Shown here one piece after another: positions 10,041-20,973 of a stretch of 64,000 nt of DNA. The stretch lies in assembly GCF_954871325.1 (NCBI RefSeq), contig NC_088776.1:32040508-32104507 (forward strand), written 5' to 3'. The notes under the pieces were generated by a model. That model had not been told where the DNA came from and made no database searches. It saw only the letters and a program-made list of their open reading frames with translations. The first letter of the stretch is position 1; every line of letters begins with the position of its first letter. A program made the position numbers and the translations under genes. This DNA comes from Gordionus sp. m RMFG-2023. Lineage: Eukaryota; Nematomorpha; Gordioida; Chordodea; Parachordodidae.

Positions 10041-10424
10041 ATCATAAAATATATCTATTAAGTGAAATTTATGAATTCGGGAGCTTTTAATTTAAATTTA
10101 AAATATTTATATGTAATTTATCTAAACTCTGTGTTCCAAATGAACTGATACTATATTTGTTTAAGCAATAAATCTGTAAATTGCAAAAATAACTCAATAA
10201 ATTTTATAGATTGAGAGAGGGATAAATTATCAATGTTTTTTACAATTTCATTAAATTCTATCAACAGGATTCAAAGTTATGCAAATTAAAAGTTGGACAA
10301 ACAAAATTAGAACTTTCCAACATGTAAAAATTTACTTTTTTTATTATTAAACTTTACTGTTTGACAAAAGAATGAAAATATCAACATAAATAAATTTGAG
10401 TCAAATGTTGTACTAGCAATCGAT
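10041..10424. other. AT-rich DNA, no gene seen
   Basis: Nothing identifiable between the microsatellite and the mariner relic. Confidence 0.5.
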
Positions 10425-10882
10425 TGGCGGTAACTTGTTTTTTCTCATTAAAACTGCAACGTACACCCTATCATTCTGCGGATTAACCGGTAGAGTTACT
10501 GTAAACAACTTTTCGTCCATGAACCATATGATATGAAATAATCTTTGAGGGTATTTTCATAGAAGTTGTTTGGTACATACCAAATAGGCAATCTTATTTG
10601 CATAGGTTAGGTCCTGGGCTTGTTTCTTTTTTAAACATTTAAGATCCAGTTCTTTGTGGATAATCCGATGCATTAAAGTTTGCGAAATACCAGTTTCTCA
10701 GGATATTTAACAATTGTCCTATGAGTGCCAGGCCTGTAATTTTGGCTCAATGCAAATGTTTCAACAGAATCATCATCTTCCATAGTACAAGCTTTGCGTG
10801 GTCCACTGCCATCATATTGTATTTCAGCTAATCAATCTACCACTTGACTTAACAAAATCAATGAAGGTGGCAACGGGGTTCT
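10425..10882 (-). pseudogene. Tc1/mariner-superfamily transposase relic
   Basis: Minus-strand frames carry, in order, GSGPRKACTMEDDDSVE, SQNYRPGTHRTIVK, GISQTLMHRIIHKELDLK, KKKQAQDLTYANKIA, then IIWFMDEKLFTVTLPVNPQNDRVYV. These match the helix-turn-helix region (SGRPR..RT, GTHRTVR.IA, ISR.SVHRIIHKDL) and the first catalytic Asp (FxDEK) of an IS630/Tc1/mariner DDE transposase. Frames shift several times and stops occur. The rest of the catalytic domain and the terminal repeats are not visible, so this is a truncated dead copy. Confidence 0.7.
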
Positions 10883-12375
10883 CAAATTAACATCCACTGT
10901 GATGACACCTTATTGCTTCTTCGCGCTAACTCTTCAGCTTATTATATTTTTTATTACCAAAGGCATACCCTATTATCTTTTCTAATGACGAATTTTTCAG
11001 TTATTGATTCCGATGGCTTTTGTTTTCTCACTTTTAATTTTTTTTTTAAATCTAACATTTATCTCAAACAATTATTTCTGAAGTTACTTAAAATCTTCTT
11101 AAATAACCTTTTAAACAAAGTCCTAACTCGTAAAGATTCCCCAAATTATTTAAGATATGATGCCAGCCATAAATAACAATACGGATTTAAACTGCAAGGG
11201 GGTTATCTGGTTAATTATCAATTAGGATTTGGAATAAAGGGCAAATGTGAAATAGTTTCATATGTCAGTCCTATATATCCAAATTCTCATTCAAATACAA
11301 TTATTCATACTAAATTTTAAAAACTCTTTTAATAACACATTTCTTAATCATTTTGTAAATTGCTTTTACTCCTATTTCCTGATTAATCAAAATTTTTAAA
11401 AACATATTATGACATTAAAACACCTCTTCTATTCTACTACATGTCAGAAAGAATTTAAGAGAAGGACCCTCTTGGACCTTTTATATTGCCTAAATATTTA
11501 TGACCATGTTCATGATCTTAAATCTAAATATAATTTATATCTAAATATTTGATACCTTGACATAGAACAATCTGTGTGCCTCTACTTAAAATGATCAAAA
11601 TTTTAATTTTGAGGCTCATTCTAATAATTAGAACCCATCCGTGATAAGTTTAACATTGAAATCTGATTCCTAGATAAGAACCCTATAGATTTACAAGATT
11701 ACTAATGTATAGACCTTAATAACCTATCCCTATCAGAACCTTATCAAATATTCCCCCACCTGAGTAATCATTAATTAAAATTTTTAATTAGTATGTATCA
11801 AATATTAAAAATACTTCAGCTCACTAGAACCTTTACATCATTTAAAGATTCTAATATATCCTAAAATATATTTTTTCGGCTGATCCTCCTTCTTTTATTA
11901 AAATTTTAAAACATTATTAGAGAAAATATTTAATCTAAATTAGCTCAAATATAAAAATATGAAGGGTTGGCATAATCTTAATATCGGCTTATACTTTTCC
12001 CATTTCCTCTTTCCTCCCGTTTAATAAATATTTCATTAATAACCAGCTTTATTTTCACAAATTATAACTTACCAGAGCTAGCCCTATCAATGTGGTAAGA
12101 TCATTTCTCCCAAAACAGGTTTTCTTGTAGTGGTGATACATAAAAATATATTTATATCTTTAATATCTAACTCTTTTCCAAATGACATAAATTTAGCATC
12201 AAAAGCCATGGTCGATGGTAACACACTATTTCGATCAATAAATTAATGTGTCTTCTCTTAGAAAAAAGCTCATATTCTCATTATTTTAAATCCAACCTTT
12301 CATGTTTAAGACCTGATTGCTTGACAACTATTCCTTTAGGCATGTGTGAATCTCTAATTTGGGATTAAGACATGC
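10883..12375. other. AT-rich DNA with no identified gene
   Basis: Somewhat richer in C than its neighbours. The minus strand gives short open pieces interrupted by many stops, which could be an old unrecognised coding relic. I cannot assign it. Confidence 0.35.
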
Positions 12376-12383
12376 ATCTTAGC
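12376..12383. repeat. 8-bp target-site duplication of hAT element (left)
   Basis: ATCTTAGC is repeated exactly at 14613-14620. An 8-bp duplication is the hAT signature. Confidence 0.9.
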
Positions 12384-12409
12384 CAGGGTTGCCATGCCTC
12401 CCCCCATCA

Positions 12410-12535
12410 GTGGGAGTCTCCCACAATTTTTTAGTTTACCCACATACATCTCACTCCCACAAAACTCCCACAATTCGAAATCTCCCACAATCTCCCACAA
12501 AAATCTCCCACAATTTTTTAATTTCTCCCACAATT
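12410..12535 (+). repeat. Subterminal TCTCCCACAA repeats, left end of hAT
   Basis: About seven copies of CTCCCACAA or TCTCCCACAA lie within 130 bases of the left terminus. hAT transposases are known to bind short subterminal repeats, so these are likely binding sites. Three more copies at 14536-14592 near the right end have the same orientation, not inverted. Confidence 0.75.
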
Positions 12536-12749
12536 TTTTTTTAGCATTTTAATGTTTTTAATATATAAATAATAATTTTGAGAAACAGTATTTGATTATT
12601 TTTATATTTTTAAAATAAATTTTAAATATTTATTCGAAAAATATGTCTAGTTCTTTTATTTTATTTTTCCGCTAATTTTAAATTCTCCATCCAATCCAAT
12701 CCATTCGACATTTTCAAAATTTGAAGTTAGAATAGTATGTATAATTATT

Positions 12750-13700
12750 ATAAATATATTTTAAATTTCTAGATTCTATAATTGCAGTGCTCCACTCAAC
12801 ATTTTCATAGAAGAATAGAACTTTTAGAAGTGGATTACTTTGGTATTTCTGCAGCATAATTTAGTGAGCCTTTATTAAATTATATTCTTCTGATTGCAAC
12901 TGCATATTAACAGCATATAGTAGATTTCCTATATGTAAAATTCCTAAATATACTTCTGCCATTTATTTTTGAAATTTTTTTTCAAATAGGACAGCTTTTA
13001 TAATCTATTTATTTTTTAAAGGTTTGTAAAATTTTAAAATTCTACGATGGCGCGTATTAGGAGGAACCTGTCAACCAACATTATGCTGACTCAATTCTGT
13101 AAATACACTATGGTTTTTGCCAAATTCACTGAGGAATTATCAGATCAGAAAGCTGCCATGCAATTCATTGGTAATGCCAAATCTGCCATATTTACCATTA
13201 TATATGGTTAGCTATGTCTTTGGATATTTCATATCTGGAGAAAATTTTTTTAATAGTTTTATTGAAATGACATTAATTTTGTTGAAATAGGGGAGGATCA
13301 AGGGAAATGTTTTGATATCTCCTTATTAGATGCATCTGTTAGAATTGCATATGTTTGCACATCTTTCAAATCGTCAAGAATTGACCTTCTGGATTTATAT
13401 TCTAAAACATTGTTGATAGCCTTGCTCATTTTGTGTTCTACAAAGTATACTTTTCATTTATATTAGTTGTTAAATATTATGGGGAAAGATTCTACCAACA
13501 TTGAGATGTTGAGTAACTCTCTGAATGTTGTACTGCATGATAGGTATTTACCATTTCCGCAACTGTAGTTGCATCTATATTATTTCTAATTTTTGAAGAA
13601 TATTTTTGTTTTGCAATAGATGTTGATAGAATTCCCTGTACTGATTTATGCTTTGAAGATTTTTGATACCTCAAAATATCATATTCCCTTCCCCTATTGT
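12750..13700 (-). pseudogene. hAT transposase relic
   Basis: Minus-strand pieces, N- to C-terminal: VAEMVNTYHAVQHSESYSTSQC (13492-13674; compare family blocks of the form AE..WAYHTV.HH.SY.S.DC), KMSKAINNVL then YAILTDASNKEISKHFP (the conserved TDASN block of the catalytic core), then EFGKNHSVFTELSQHNVG (family: G..NNVFTKL....IVGIGC), and YENVEWSTAIIESRNL near 12790. The order is right for one transposase. The N-terminal BED zinc finger and the C-terminal dimerisation domain cannot be made out, and stops and frame changes interrupt the rest. Confidence 0.75.
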
Positions 13701-13984
13701 ATTAACTAAATACTGTAGAACAACTTCCCCGCACTGATTATAAATATTTTTTACATTGTAAATTTAAAATTGTTTGTTTTTTTATAAAATCTTATTTATA
13801 CATTTATTTTTTTACATTGTAAAATTACAATTTTTTTATAAAATTTTATCTTGTTTACATTCTTTTGTAATTAAAAAAGATCGTTGGTTATTATTTTTAA
13901 ACAAAATTAATATATTATAATAAATATGTTATTTTAATAATTAAGATAGTACTCTAAGAAATTTTGTGTCGTACAGTAATTACC

Positions 13985-14412
13985 TATTTTGAAAAATAGT
14001 TGCGTATTTTATTTTGGAAAATAGTTGGATATTTTATTTTGAAAAATAGTTGGCTATTTTATTTTGAAAAATAGTTGGCTATTTTATTTTGAAAAATAGT
14101 TGGCTATTTTATTCTAAAGAGTTACCTATTTTATTTTGAAAAAGAGTTGGAAATTTTATTTTGAAAAATAGTTGGCTATTTTATTTTGAAAAATAGTTGG
14201 CTCTTTTATTTTGAAAAATAGTTTGCTATTTTATTTTGAAAAATAGTTGGCTATTTTATTTTGAAAAATAGTTGGCTATTTTATTTTGAAAAATAGTTGG
14301 CTATTTTATTTTGAAAAATAGTTGGCTATTTTATTTTGAAAAATAGTTGGCTATTTTATTTTGGAAAAAGTTAGCTATTTTATTTTATAAATAGTTGGCT
14401 ATTTTATTTTGA
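13985..14412 (+). repeat. 25-bp minisatellite whose unit forms a hairpin
   Basis: About 17 copies of a 25-base unit built from GAAAAATAGTTGG followed by CTATTTTATTTT. Most copies are identical, while a few near 14115-14160 and 14360-14390 diverge. Within every unit AAAATAG and CTATTTT are exact reverse complements around a TTGG loop, so the array is a string of 7-bp hairpins. It lies wholly inside the hAT element, upstream of its minus-strand transposase relic. Confidence 0.95.
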
Positions 14413-14476
14413 ATTATTTTAGATTAGATTTTATATTTATAAAAAATAATAAGCGGATAACTAAGTCAATTCTAAA

Positions 14477-14512
14477 TCCCGGCCGCAGGCCTTTGCGGAG
14501 CTTCGGCCCGCA
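14477..14512. repeat. GC-rich palindromic patch near right end of hAT
   Basis: This is a sharp GC island in very AT-rich DNA. CCGCA and TGCGG pair around GGCCTT, and GGCCG at the left pairs with CGGCC at the right, giving nested stems. hAT and related elements often carry a subterminal hairpin; function here is not shown. Confidence 0.6.
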
Positions 14513-14535
14513 AAAAAATTTTTTTTTAGCAATTT

Positions 14536-14592
14536 CTCCCACAATTTATATATTTCTCCCACAAAATACGTAATTTCTCCCACAATTTGAAA
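14536..14592 (+). repeat. Subterminal TCTCCCACAA repeats, right end of hAT
   Basis: Three copies of TTTCTCCCACAA, spaced by about 20 bases, in direct orientation relative to the left-end set. Confidence 0.75.
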
Positions 14593-14612
14593 ATTTTGAC
14601 CTGGCAACCCTG

Positions 14613-14620
14613 ATCTTAGC
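14613..14620. repeat. 8-bp target-site duplication of hAT element (right)
   Basis: ATCTTAGC, identical to 12376-12383. Confidence 0.9.
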
Positions 14621-16184
14621 CTTCCCACTATCCAATATTAGCAGCAACCTGGTCCCCTTAGCCAAGGCCAAAATAATATTAAATATAAAAAGCTTGACAA
14701 CTTTATATTTTTCCCAACAACGAATAACGGACAATTCGCATCCATCATATTAAATTTTTTTTAAATTTAGCATATAAAATTGCAAATGCTTGAACCAAGG
14801 AATTCTCACTTAGGTAGAAAAAGCAATTAGAATTTTTTTAAATGGAGTTATTGTTCCTTTGTGGACCAAATTACATTTTTCTTAATTCTTTTTTTAGCTT
14901 TTAATCTGTTAATTTTTATTTTTTCATATAACTAATTATGTTTATTTCTTTTAATATATCTTTTCTATAGTATTTTACAAGTGGATTATACAAAATTCCC
15001 CATATTGATATATAATTAAAATGAACTTGATATTGAAAAAAGTTCTCAAAATTCAAAAGCAAAGAAAGATAATTAACATATAGATAGAAAAATGGTTTAT
15101 ACTTATCAAACAAAATAAAGAATTATAATATGTTTGATATAATTTCAATTAAATTTTTTTTATTATTTCTTTATTTTATCTAACATTTTAATCTTGCGTA
15201 AAAATTTATTGTTTAGAATTGCCTAAAAATTTTTCAAGGAAAGATTTCCACTATATTACCCTAAAAATAAAGTATAAATAAATCTATCTTAATCCACGTG
15301 AATTATAAAGATAAAATTCTATAAATGTTAATTAGTCCGTTTCAATAATTAAATGTAAAGAGTTCATGAGAACGTATATGCTAGATAATATTTGCTATTC
15401 ATAAAAATGTCGGGTCAAACTTAGGAAATTGATAAATGAGAACTGAGAGTTCCTTAATTAATAATTAATACTTTATTAATATATTCAAGGTCAGAAATTA
15501 AACTTTTTTTATTCATTAGCATCAATGTTATTTTTAAATAACACATGATGGGTGCTAGTCATTGGCGTAACCAAATAAGAGTGAATAAAGAGGGAAATTT
15601 CCCCCTTAACAAAATCTGACAGTTTTTATAAATGTTATTTTTAATCAGAAATGTCATTTTTAAACAGTAAAAATTATCTCCTACTCCCACCCCCCCCCCT
15701 ACACAACAAAAAAATGTGTAAAATAGTAAAATATTTTATTATGAACAATATTATTTAAAAATCAAGTTAATAATTTTTTTAAATTTTAAAAGCTTTTTTT
15801 AAAAAAAATTAATCTAGAACCAAAAAAATGGAATCCGGTTAGACTAAAGGCCAATAAAAAAACCTACCTAAACCCCTAACCCTGCTAAATTTTTGGTATT
15901 TTCATGGGGCATTAAATAGGTCTTGGTAGATGAGGGCTTAATTTTAAATTCTTCCTTAGTGGAATAAAGAAAATTGGCACTCATTTTAAACCAATCTTAA
16001 ATGTATAATATTCAATTATTACCCATAATTTTTTATCCGGTCGAATACCAAGTTGCTTAAATTCTTCCAAGTGGAAAAAGTTGTTACTTTCAAACTCAAA
16101 TTACACTCAAAGGTTAAATTTTATAATAGTGTTCTACTATCCTAAACTATTTATCCGGTATAAAACCATATTTATTTTCTTTGT
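14621..16184. other. AT-rich DNA, no gene seen
   Basis: Contains CATTGGCGTAACC at about 15567, which looks like a decayed end of the GGCGTAGCCAGGATTT family, followed after 120 bp by a C10 tract (15690-15699). Nothing else is supported. Confidence 0.45.
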
Positions 16185-16192
16185 ATTGGAAC

Positions 16193-16806
16193 CAAGGACC
16201 CGAAACAATGACATTTTTGCGTTCCCGTTTCGTTCCAGTTCCGGTCAAAAATTGTCCCGTTCCGGTTTCGTTACAGCCTAAGGAATGTTCCTAGAAAAAT
16301 ATCTAAATATTTTTTTAAATCTACAATTTATGAAGCAATAATATATTTTCTAAAAGATTATCATTTATATTTCTTTGTGGTGTTAATATAAATTTGAATG
16401 CCGAATACAACGTTCAACACTTACCCAGCTACATGGAGCTGCTAATATGTTTTGGGCCAATTCATTTAGGATAGGATTGTTTTTTTTATTGGATTCCCAG
16501 TATTCTTTAAATTTTTTACTACTTGTTTGCTAATTGTTATCCCTTTGCTAATATTGTATAGTTTAATAGGATTAATGATTATTTTCTATTATTAAAAATT
16601 ATAAAAGAAAAAAGGAACTATATATATGCGCCTGTTAGATGGAATGAAAAATTTTATTTTTTTAATTATAAAAATAAATAAGAAATTTATATATGTTTTT
16701 AGGAACGTTTCGGGACCGTTCTGAAAAGGTTTAGGAATACATGTTCCGGTTCCGTTCCGATCCCAATCAAAGTTCCATTCCCGGAACTTTTTATTCCATG
16801 TTATTG
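16193..16806. mobile_element. Non-autonomous hAT-like element (GTTCCGG family)
   Basis: Bounded by an exact 8-bp direct repeat ATTGGAAC (16185-16192 and 16807-16814). The subterminal regions are rich in GTTCCGGTTTCGTT / GTTCCGGTTCCGTTCC repeats, unlike the AT-rich interior. The terminal inverted match is weak (CAAGGACCCG against CAATAACATG), so the exact ends depend on the duplication. No transposase is seen. Confidence 0.65.
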
Positions 16807-16814
16807 ATTGGAAC

Positions 16815-19800
16815 TAACAATTTTAACTACTCTCAAAATTTTTATAATGCTAGTCAACTACCCAGAACTTTTTATCTGATTAAATCCGTATTGTTAAAAA
16901 AAATTCAACATTTTAAAATAACAAAGACCACCTTGCGGCCAGAAAATTATAACCAAATAAATTATAAAGGTACTTTTCATATTTTGTTTATTATTATTAT
17001 AAACTAAAATAATAAATTAAAAGAACTTTATATTTTTTAATTGAGTCATAGCTCCTATATATAAGATAAAACGACTTATCATTTTTTAATTCAGTCATAT
17101 TTGACGCTTGCATTTGAATGAATAAATGAATCTTAATGAATGTATTCTAGTCTTTGTTTTAATGTATTAAAGTAAATCATATTAATTTTCAGTTGATTCT
17201 TCATATCTCATTTATCACATAATTAATAAAATGTTTAATAGCAACCATTATTCTGCTTTGAATAAATTATTACATTACAATTATTTCTGAATTTATAAAA
17301 AAAAATAGTATAATAATGGGTCAAATCCTATGCTAATCTAATCTATATAATAGCATCATATTTGCAATAAAATTTTTCCCTAATAGATTATTAAGAGATC
17401 GATATCTTTGCTCTCAAATTCCATCATTAGGACTCAACTAATCAAGAATATGACCAAACTTGCCAAAAAGTAATCAGACTTGTTGGCCATTTAATCCAAC
17501 ATAAACCAATGATTGTTATAACAAAAACTGGTAGAGGTGATCATACTGAACTAATGTAAAGTCAAATACTTATATTTGATATTAACTAAATAATATTGTT
17601 TTAATACCAAAATCAAAAAACCAATATTCATAAAATATTATTTCTTATAAATATAAATTTATGATTTATTTTGTGGGTCTGAATATATTGGAAATTATCT
17701 AGTTTAAACATATTGTGAGAAATTTAGGAGCAATATTATAAAAGAGCAACATCGGCCATATTTTGGTGTAATATTACTTTTAAATTAACTCGTTTTAAGG
17801 TATATAAGTAAAATTTTAATATTTACACATGATTTTCATAAATCACGGAAAAAATTTAACGCAACAAATAAGTTAAGTTCAATGTTAACCATTTACCGCT
17901 TTTCCTATAATAAAATTTCAAAATCTCTGAGCATTTTAATGAAAGTTGAAGACCAGATGAAAATAAGACCATAATATATTAAACCAAAAACCATACTAAA
18001 TATCTATAATAAAAGCCATATTTTTTAAATCAGTTTTTTAAATTCTTTAGCTATACCCCAGTTTACTGATCATGATTTAAAAACTTGATAATAATTCAAA
18101 GTTATATTTTAAAAACTAAATCTAAAGAAGAACACAATTCACCGGTACCCAAAATATTAATTTCCTATAAATCGGTTTCAATAGAATATTTTCCAGCCAA
18201 ATTCAGAAATATTCTCGCTAACAAAACTTAGCAACTAACATAAATAATATAAACATTATTCAATCGTGGAAAGAACTCTTAAATTTCTAATTATCTCTTA
18301 CATCTTAGCAATAAGATTAAATCTTTCATGAACCTAATTATAATCGAATTTTGGCAATAAAAATAAAACATAGTTTTATGTTTGTCATTATTTTCTATCA
18401 GAAACTCTGATTATGAGAGCACAAAATACGTAAACAACATTTTTTATATTTTGTTCTCATTCTATTCGTACATTAAACAAAATAATAAAAAAATATCATT
18501 ACCTATTTTTTATCATTCTTTCAAACAAATTATTTCCATTTAAAATGAGCATTTATTAAATAATATAATTTTTTACAATATAAACTTAATAATTATTCAA
18601 TAAAAATCAGCTGAATGCTTATAAAGTTATTTTAAAATTTCCTAAATAAATTTATTTGCTTTAAATAATTGTGCATCATAGGTTTTCCATAAAAATAATC
18701 AAAATAATTTTAAAAAAGTTAATTTATAGCTAAATATTTAATATTTAATATATAAAAATTTTATTGTGGTTTTAATAATTAATGGACGTCATGGCTTTCA
18801 TAGACGTGTTTTACATTGAATTTAAAAAAAATATATAAATATATCGGCGCTAATGCGATACTTAATTTTGAATCTTATTTATTGCAAGTTAATTTCTAAT
18901 CGCGAACAATATAATAATGAATACAATTTTCAATGTAAAATTATTCCATAAAAATAAAAATTCCCTCTTTGTTTTCAAATTATTAATTAAATACAGTGTT
19001 ATGCAGATTTAATTCAAAATATTTCTATATTAATTTATTTATTTGGAAATAATATTATTTGACTTGCATTAAAATAACATATTTATATATTCTTATCAAT
19101 TTTTACAAGTTAAATCATTTTATTTACAAAGGAATTTAAAAATGTGAAAATGTTTTTCATTGATGTACACTTTAAATGTATGCATCGTATCTAGGTATTA
19201 TTACATGTCTTTGCAATTATTTATATATTCCTTATTTAGTTAATTTTCTTTTTCACCATTCATTTAAAAAAATATTTACAAAAACTAAATATGTTCCCCA
19301 AGTTCCAACTAATTATGCACATGCTATTACATTTTTTAATTAATATTTTTTATAAAAATGAATATAAATTCCTTTAAATGTTTTCAAGATGGCATAGTGA
19401 TGGTCTTTTTAAAAAAATATAATTATTTGATGTCATTCTTTCAAACCTCGTTCATTAAAAGAATTTGATTCTATAATACTTTCCAAATCTTTATATGCAA
19501 TTGTATCCTCGCAAAAAATAAGAATATCTGAGTATTCTTTTCTATTACTTTTTATACAAAAATAAGTTTATAGATATTCTTTTTATTTAAATTTTTTTAG
19601 TGTATTTCGAGTATTTTATAATATATTTTTATGCAATACCATTGAAGCATAAAATTATTTTAAAAAAATTTATTTATTTACAAATTTTTAACAATTTTAT
19701 ATATTTCAGCTGATTTTTATTGAATAAATTATAAATAAAAAATTATATTTTATAATAAATGTTCGTTTTAAATAAAAATTTGTTCGGAAAAAATGTAAAA

Positions 19801-19852
19801 ATAGGGGAAATGACATATTTTTTAATATTTTTTTCTATGATGTTCAAATTGA
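16815..19852. other. AT-rich DNA, no gene seen
   Basis: Three kilobases of uniform AT-rich sequence with no exon, repeat array or element boundary that I can support. Confidence 0.5.
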
Positions 19853-20050
19853 ATGAAACCAAAATATAAAAATGTTGTTTATGTATTTTGCATTCTTATA
19901 ATTAGAGTCCTCTGTTCTAAAGCAACGGTAAACCCTGTATATAAAAATTTAAAAAAATTAAATGACATGTCGGATCTTCATTTAACACTAACACCCTTGC
20001 TCAGAGTTTTGTTATCACAGTTATTTATTTATTTACTTTACGAAATTTAG
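19853..20050 (+). CDS. Possible small secreted peptide or signal-peptide exon (65 aa)
   Basis: The N-terminus has the shape of a signal peptide: a basic start (MKPKYKN), a hydrophobic core (VVYVFCILIIRVLC) and a plausible cleavage region after SKA. The remainder, about 40 residues, has no domain I recognise. It could be a complete short peptide or a first exon ending at a GT such as CCTGTATAT. The start context is weak and AT-rich chance ORFs are common here. It lies about 0.9 kb from the mGluR exon on the other strand. Confidence 0.2.
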   Translation: MKPKYKNVVYVFCILIIRVLCSKATVNPVYKNLKKLNDMSDLHLTLTPLLRVLLSQLFIYLLYEI

Positions 20051-20926
20051 TTATTTATTTGCAATTTAAAGTAGTTGCTTTAGTTTAATAAATATTTCAA
20101 ATTTTTTTTTAAAATTACAAAAATAAACATGTTATTCTAAGTGACTAGCATAAACGTGGTTTCTATATGCACAAATCTACTTAAAAATAGTATTGTAAAA
20201 AGGGCTAAAATTTTAGAATTTTATAGATAAGCAGAATCAATGTCTATTTAATACTAATTCTAAACTTTATCCGATCTTATTGAAATTTTAAGACTTCATC
20301 AAAACATTTAGAACAAACTTTTCCGATTTATGCGAAATATTTATTCAAAGTTTTTGACACAATTTTGAATATTTATTTAAAAAACAATAAAACTAAATTA
20401 GATAAAATTGTATTTTATTGATTTCTTAAAATTTAAGGCCTAACGTAAAAATTTATGATTAAAATAAAATTAATACTAATAATAAATTTTATCTTTTTTT
20501 TATTAGCTTTATTGTATTTTCATTTTAAAAAACTGCAAAATTATAATCCTCCTTAAAAGTTTAAGTTTTTAAAAATGTGTCCATTGTTCACAACTATTTA
20601 AAAATAACTTACTTTTTAAATAAAAATGTTAAGCTTCCAATATTTGAGATCATAAATTATAAATGGAAATATTAATTTGATTTTGAATTTTAAATTAGCT
20701 GTTTTAAATAAAAAATATATTGTATATTTATGTATACAAAGAGTTGGATGGTAACAATAATGTTAGTTAATAAAATTATAACTTCCAGTTGTAAAATATT
20801 TAAAAAAAGTAATAATAAGACATCATTCTTTGTGAATAAAGGGTATGTTAAGCATTTTAAATAAATCTTTCGCATTATTATTTTTAAGTTTGTTTATTAC
20901 TTTACATTAACTTATTCCTTCACTGA
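20051..20926. other. Probable intron 3' of the mGluR exon
   Basis: AT-rich with no further receptor exon visible. I looked for a cysteine-rich or membrane-spanning continuation on the minus strand and found none, so the next exon lies outside the window or is too diverged to see. Confidence 0.45.
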
Positions 20927-20973
20927 CTAACTGTTATATTTAAAATATTTGAAAAATATATATTCTAATAAAC

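Larger units (their letters stand above)
12384..14612 (-). mobile_element. hAT element, 2.2 kb, with decayed transposase and internal minisatellite
   Basis: Terminal inverted repeats read CAGGGTTGCCATG (left) and CAGGGTTGCCAGG (right end, reverse complement). They are flanked by an exact 8-bp duplication, ATCTTAGC. This is a textbook hAT boundary. Inside are a minus-strand transposase relic (12750-13700), a 25-bp tandem array (13985-14412), a GC-rich palindromic patch (14477-14512) and repeated TCTCCCACAA near both ends. The transposase is broken by stops and frame changes, so the copy is non-autonomous, but the intact duplication suggests a not very old insertion. Confidence 0.92.

Noticed and set aside
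9818-10090. Repetitive LPSF- and GRKE-rich proteins on both strands
   Set aside because: They are translations of the TTCC microsatellite in its open frames.
20690-20875. 61-residue minus-strand ORF as the next mGluR exon
   Set aside because: It lacks the expected cysteines and receptor motifs and is not joined by good splice sites in frame.
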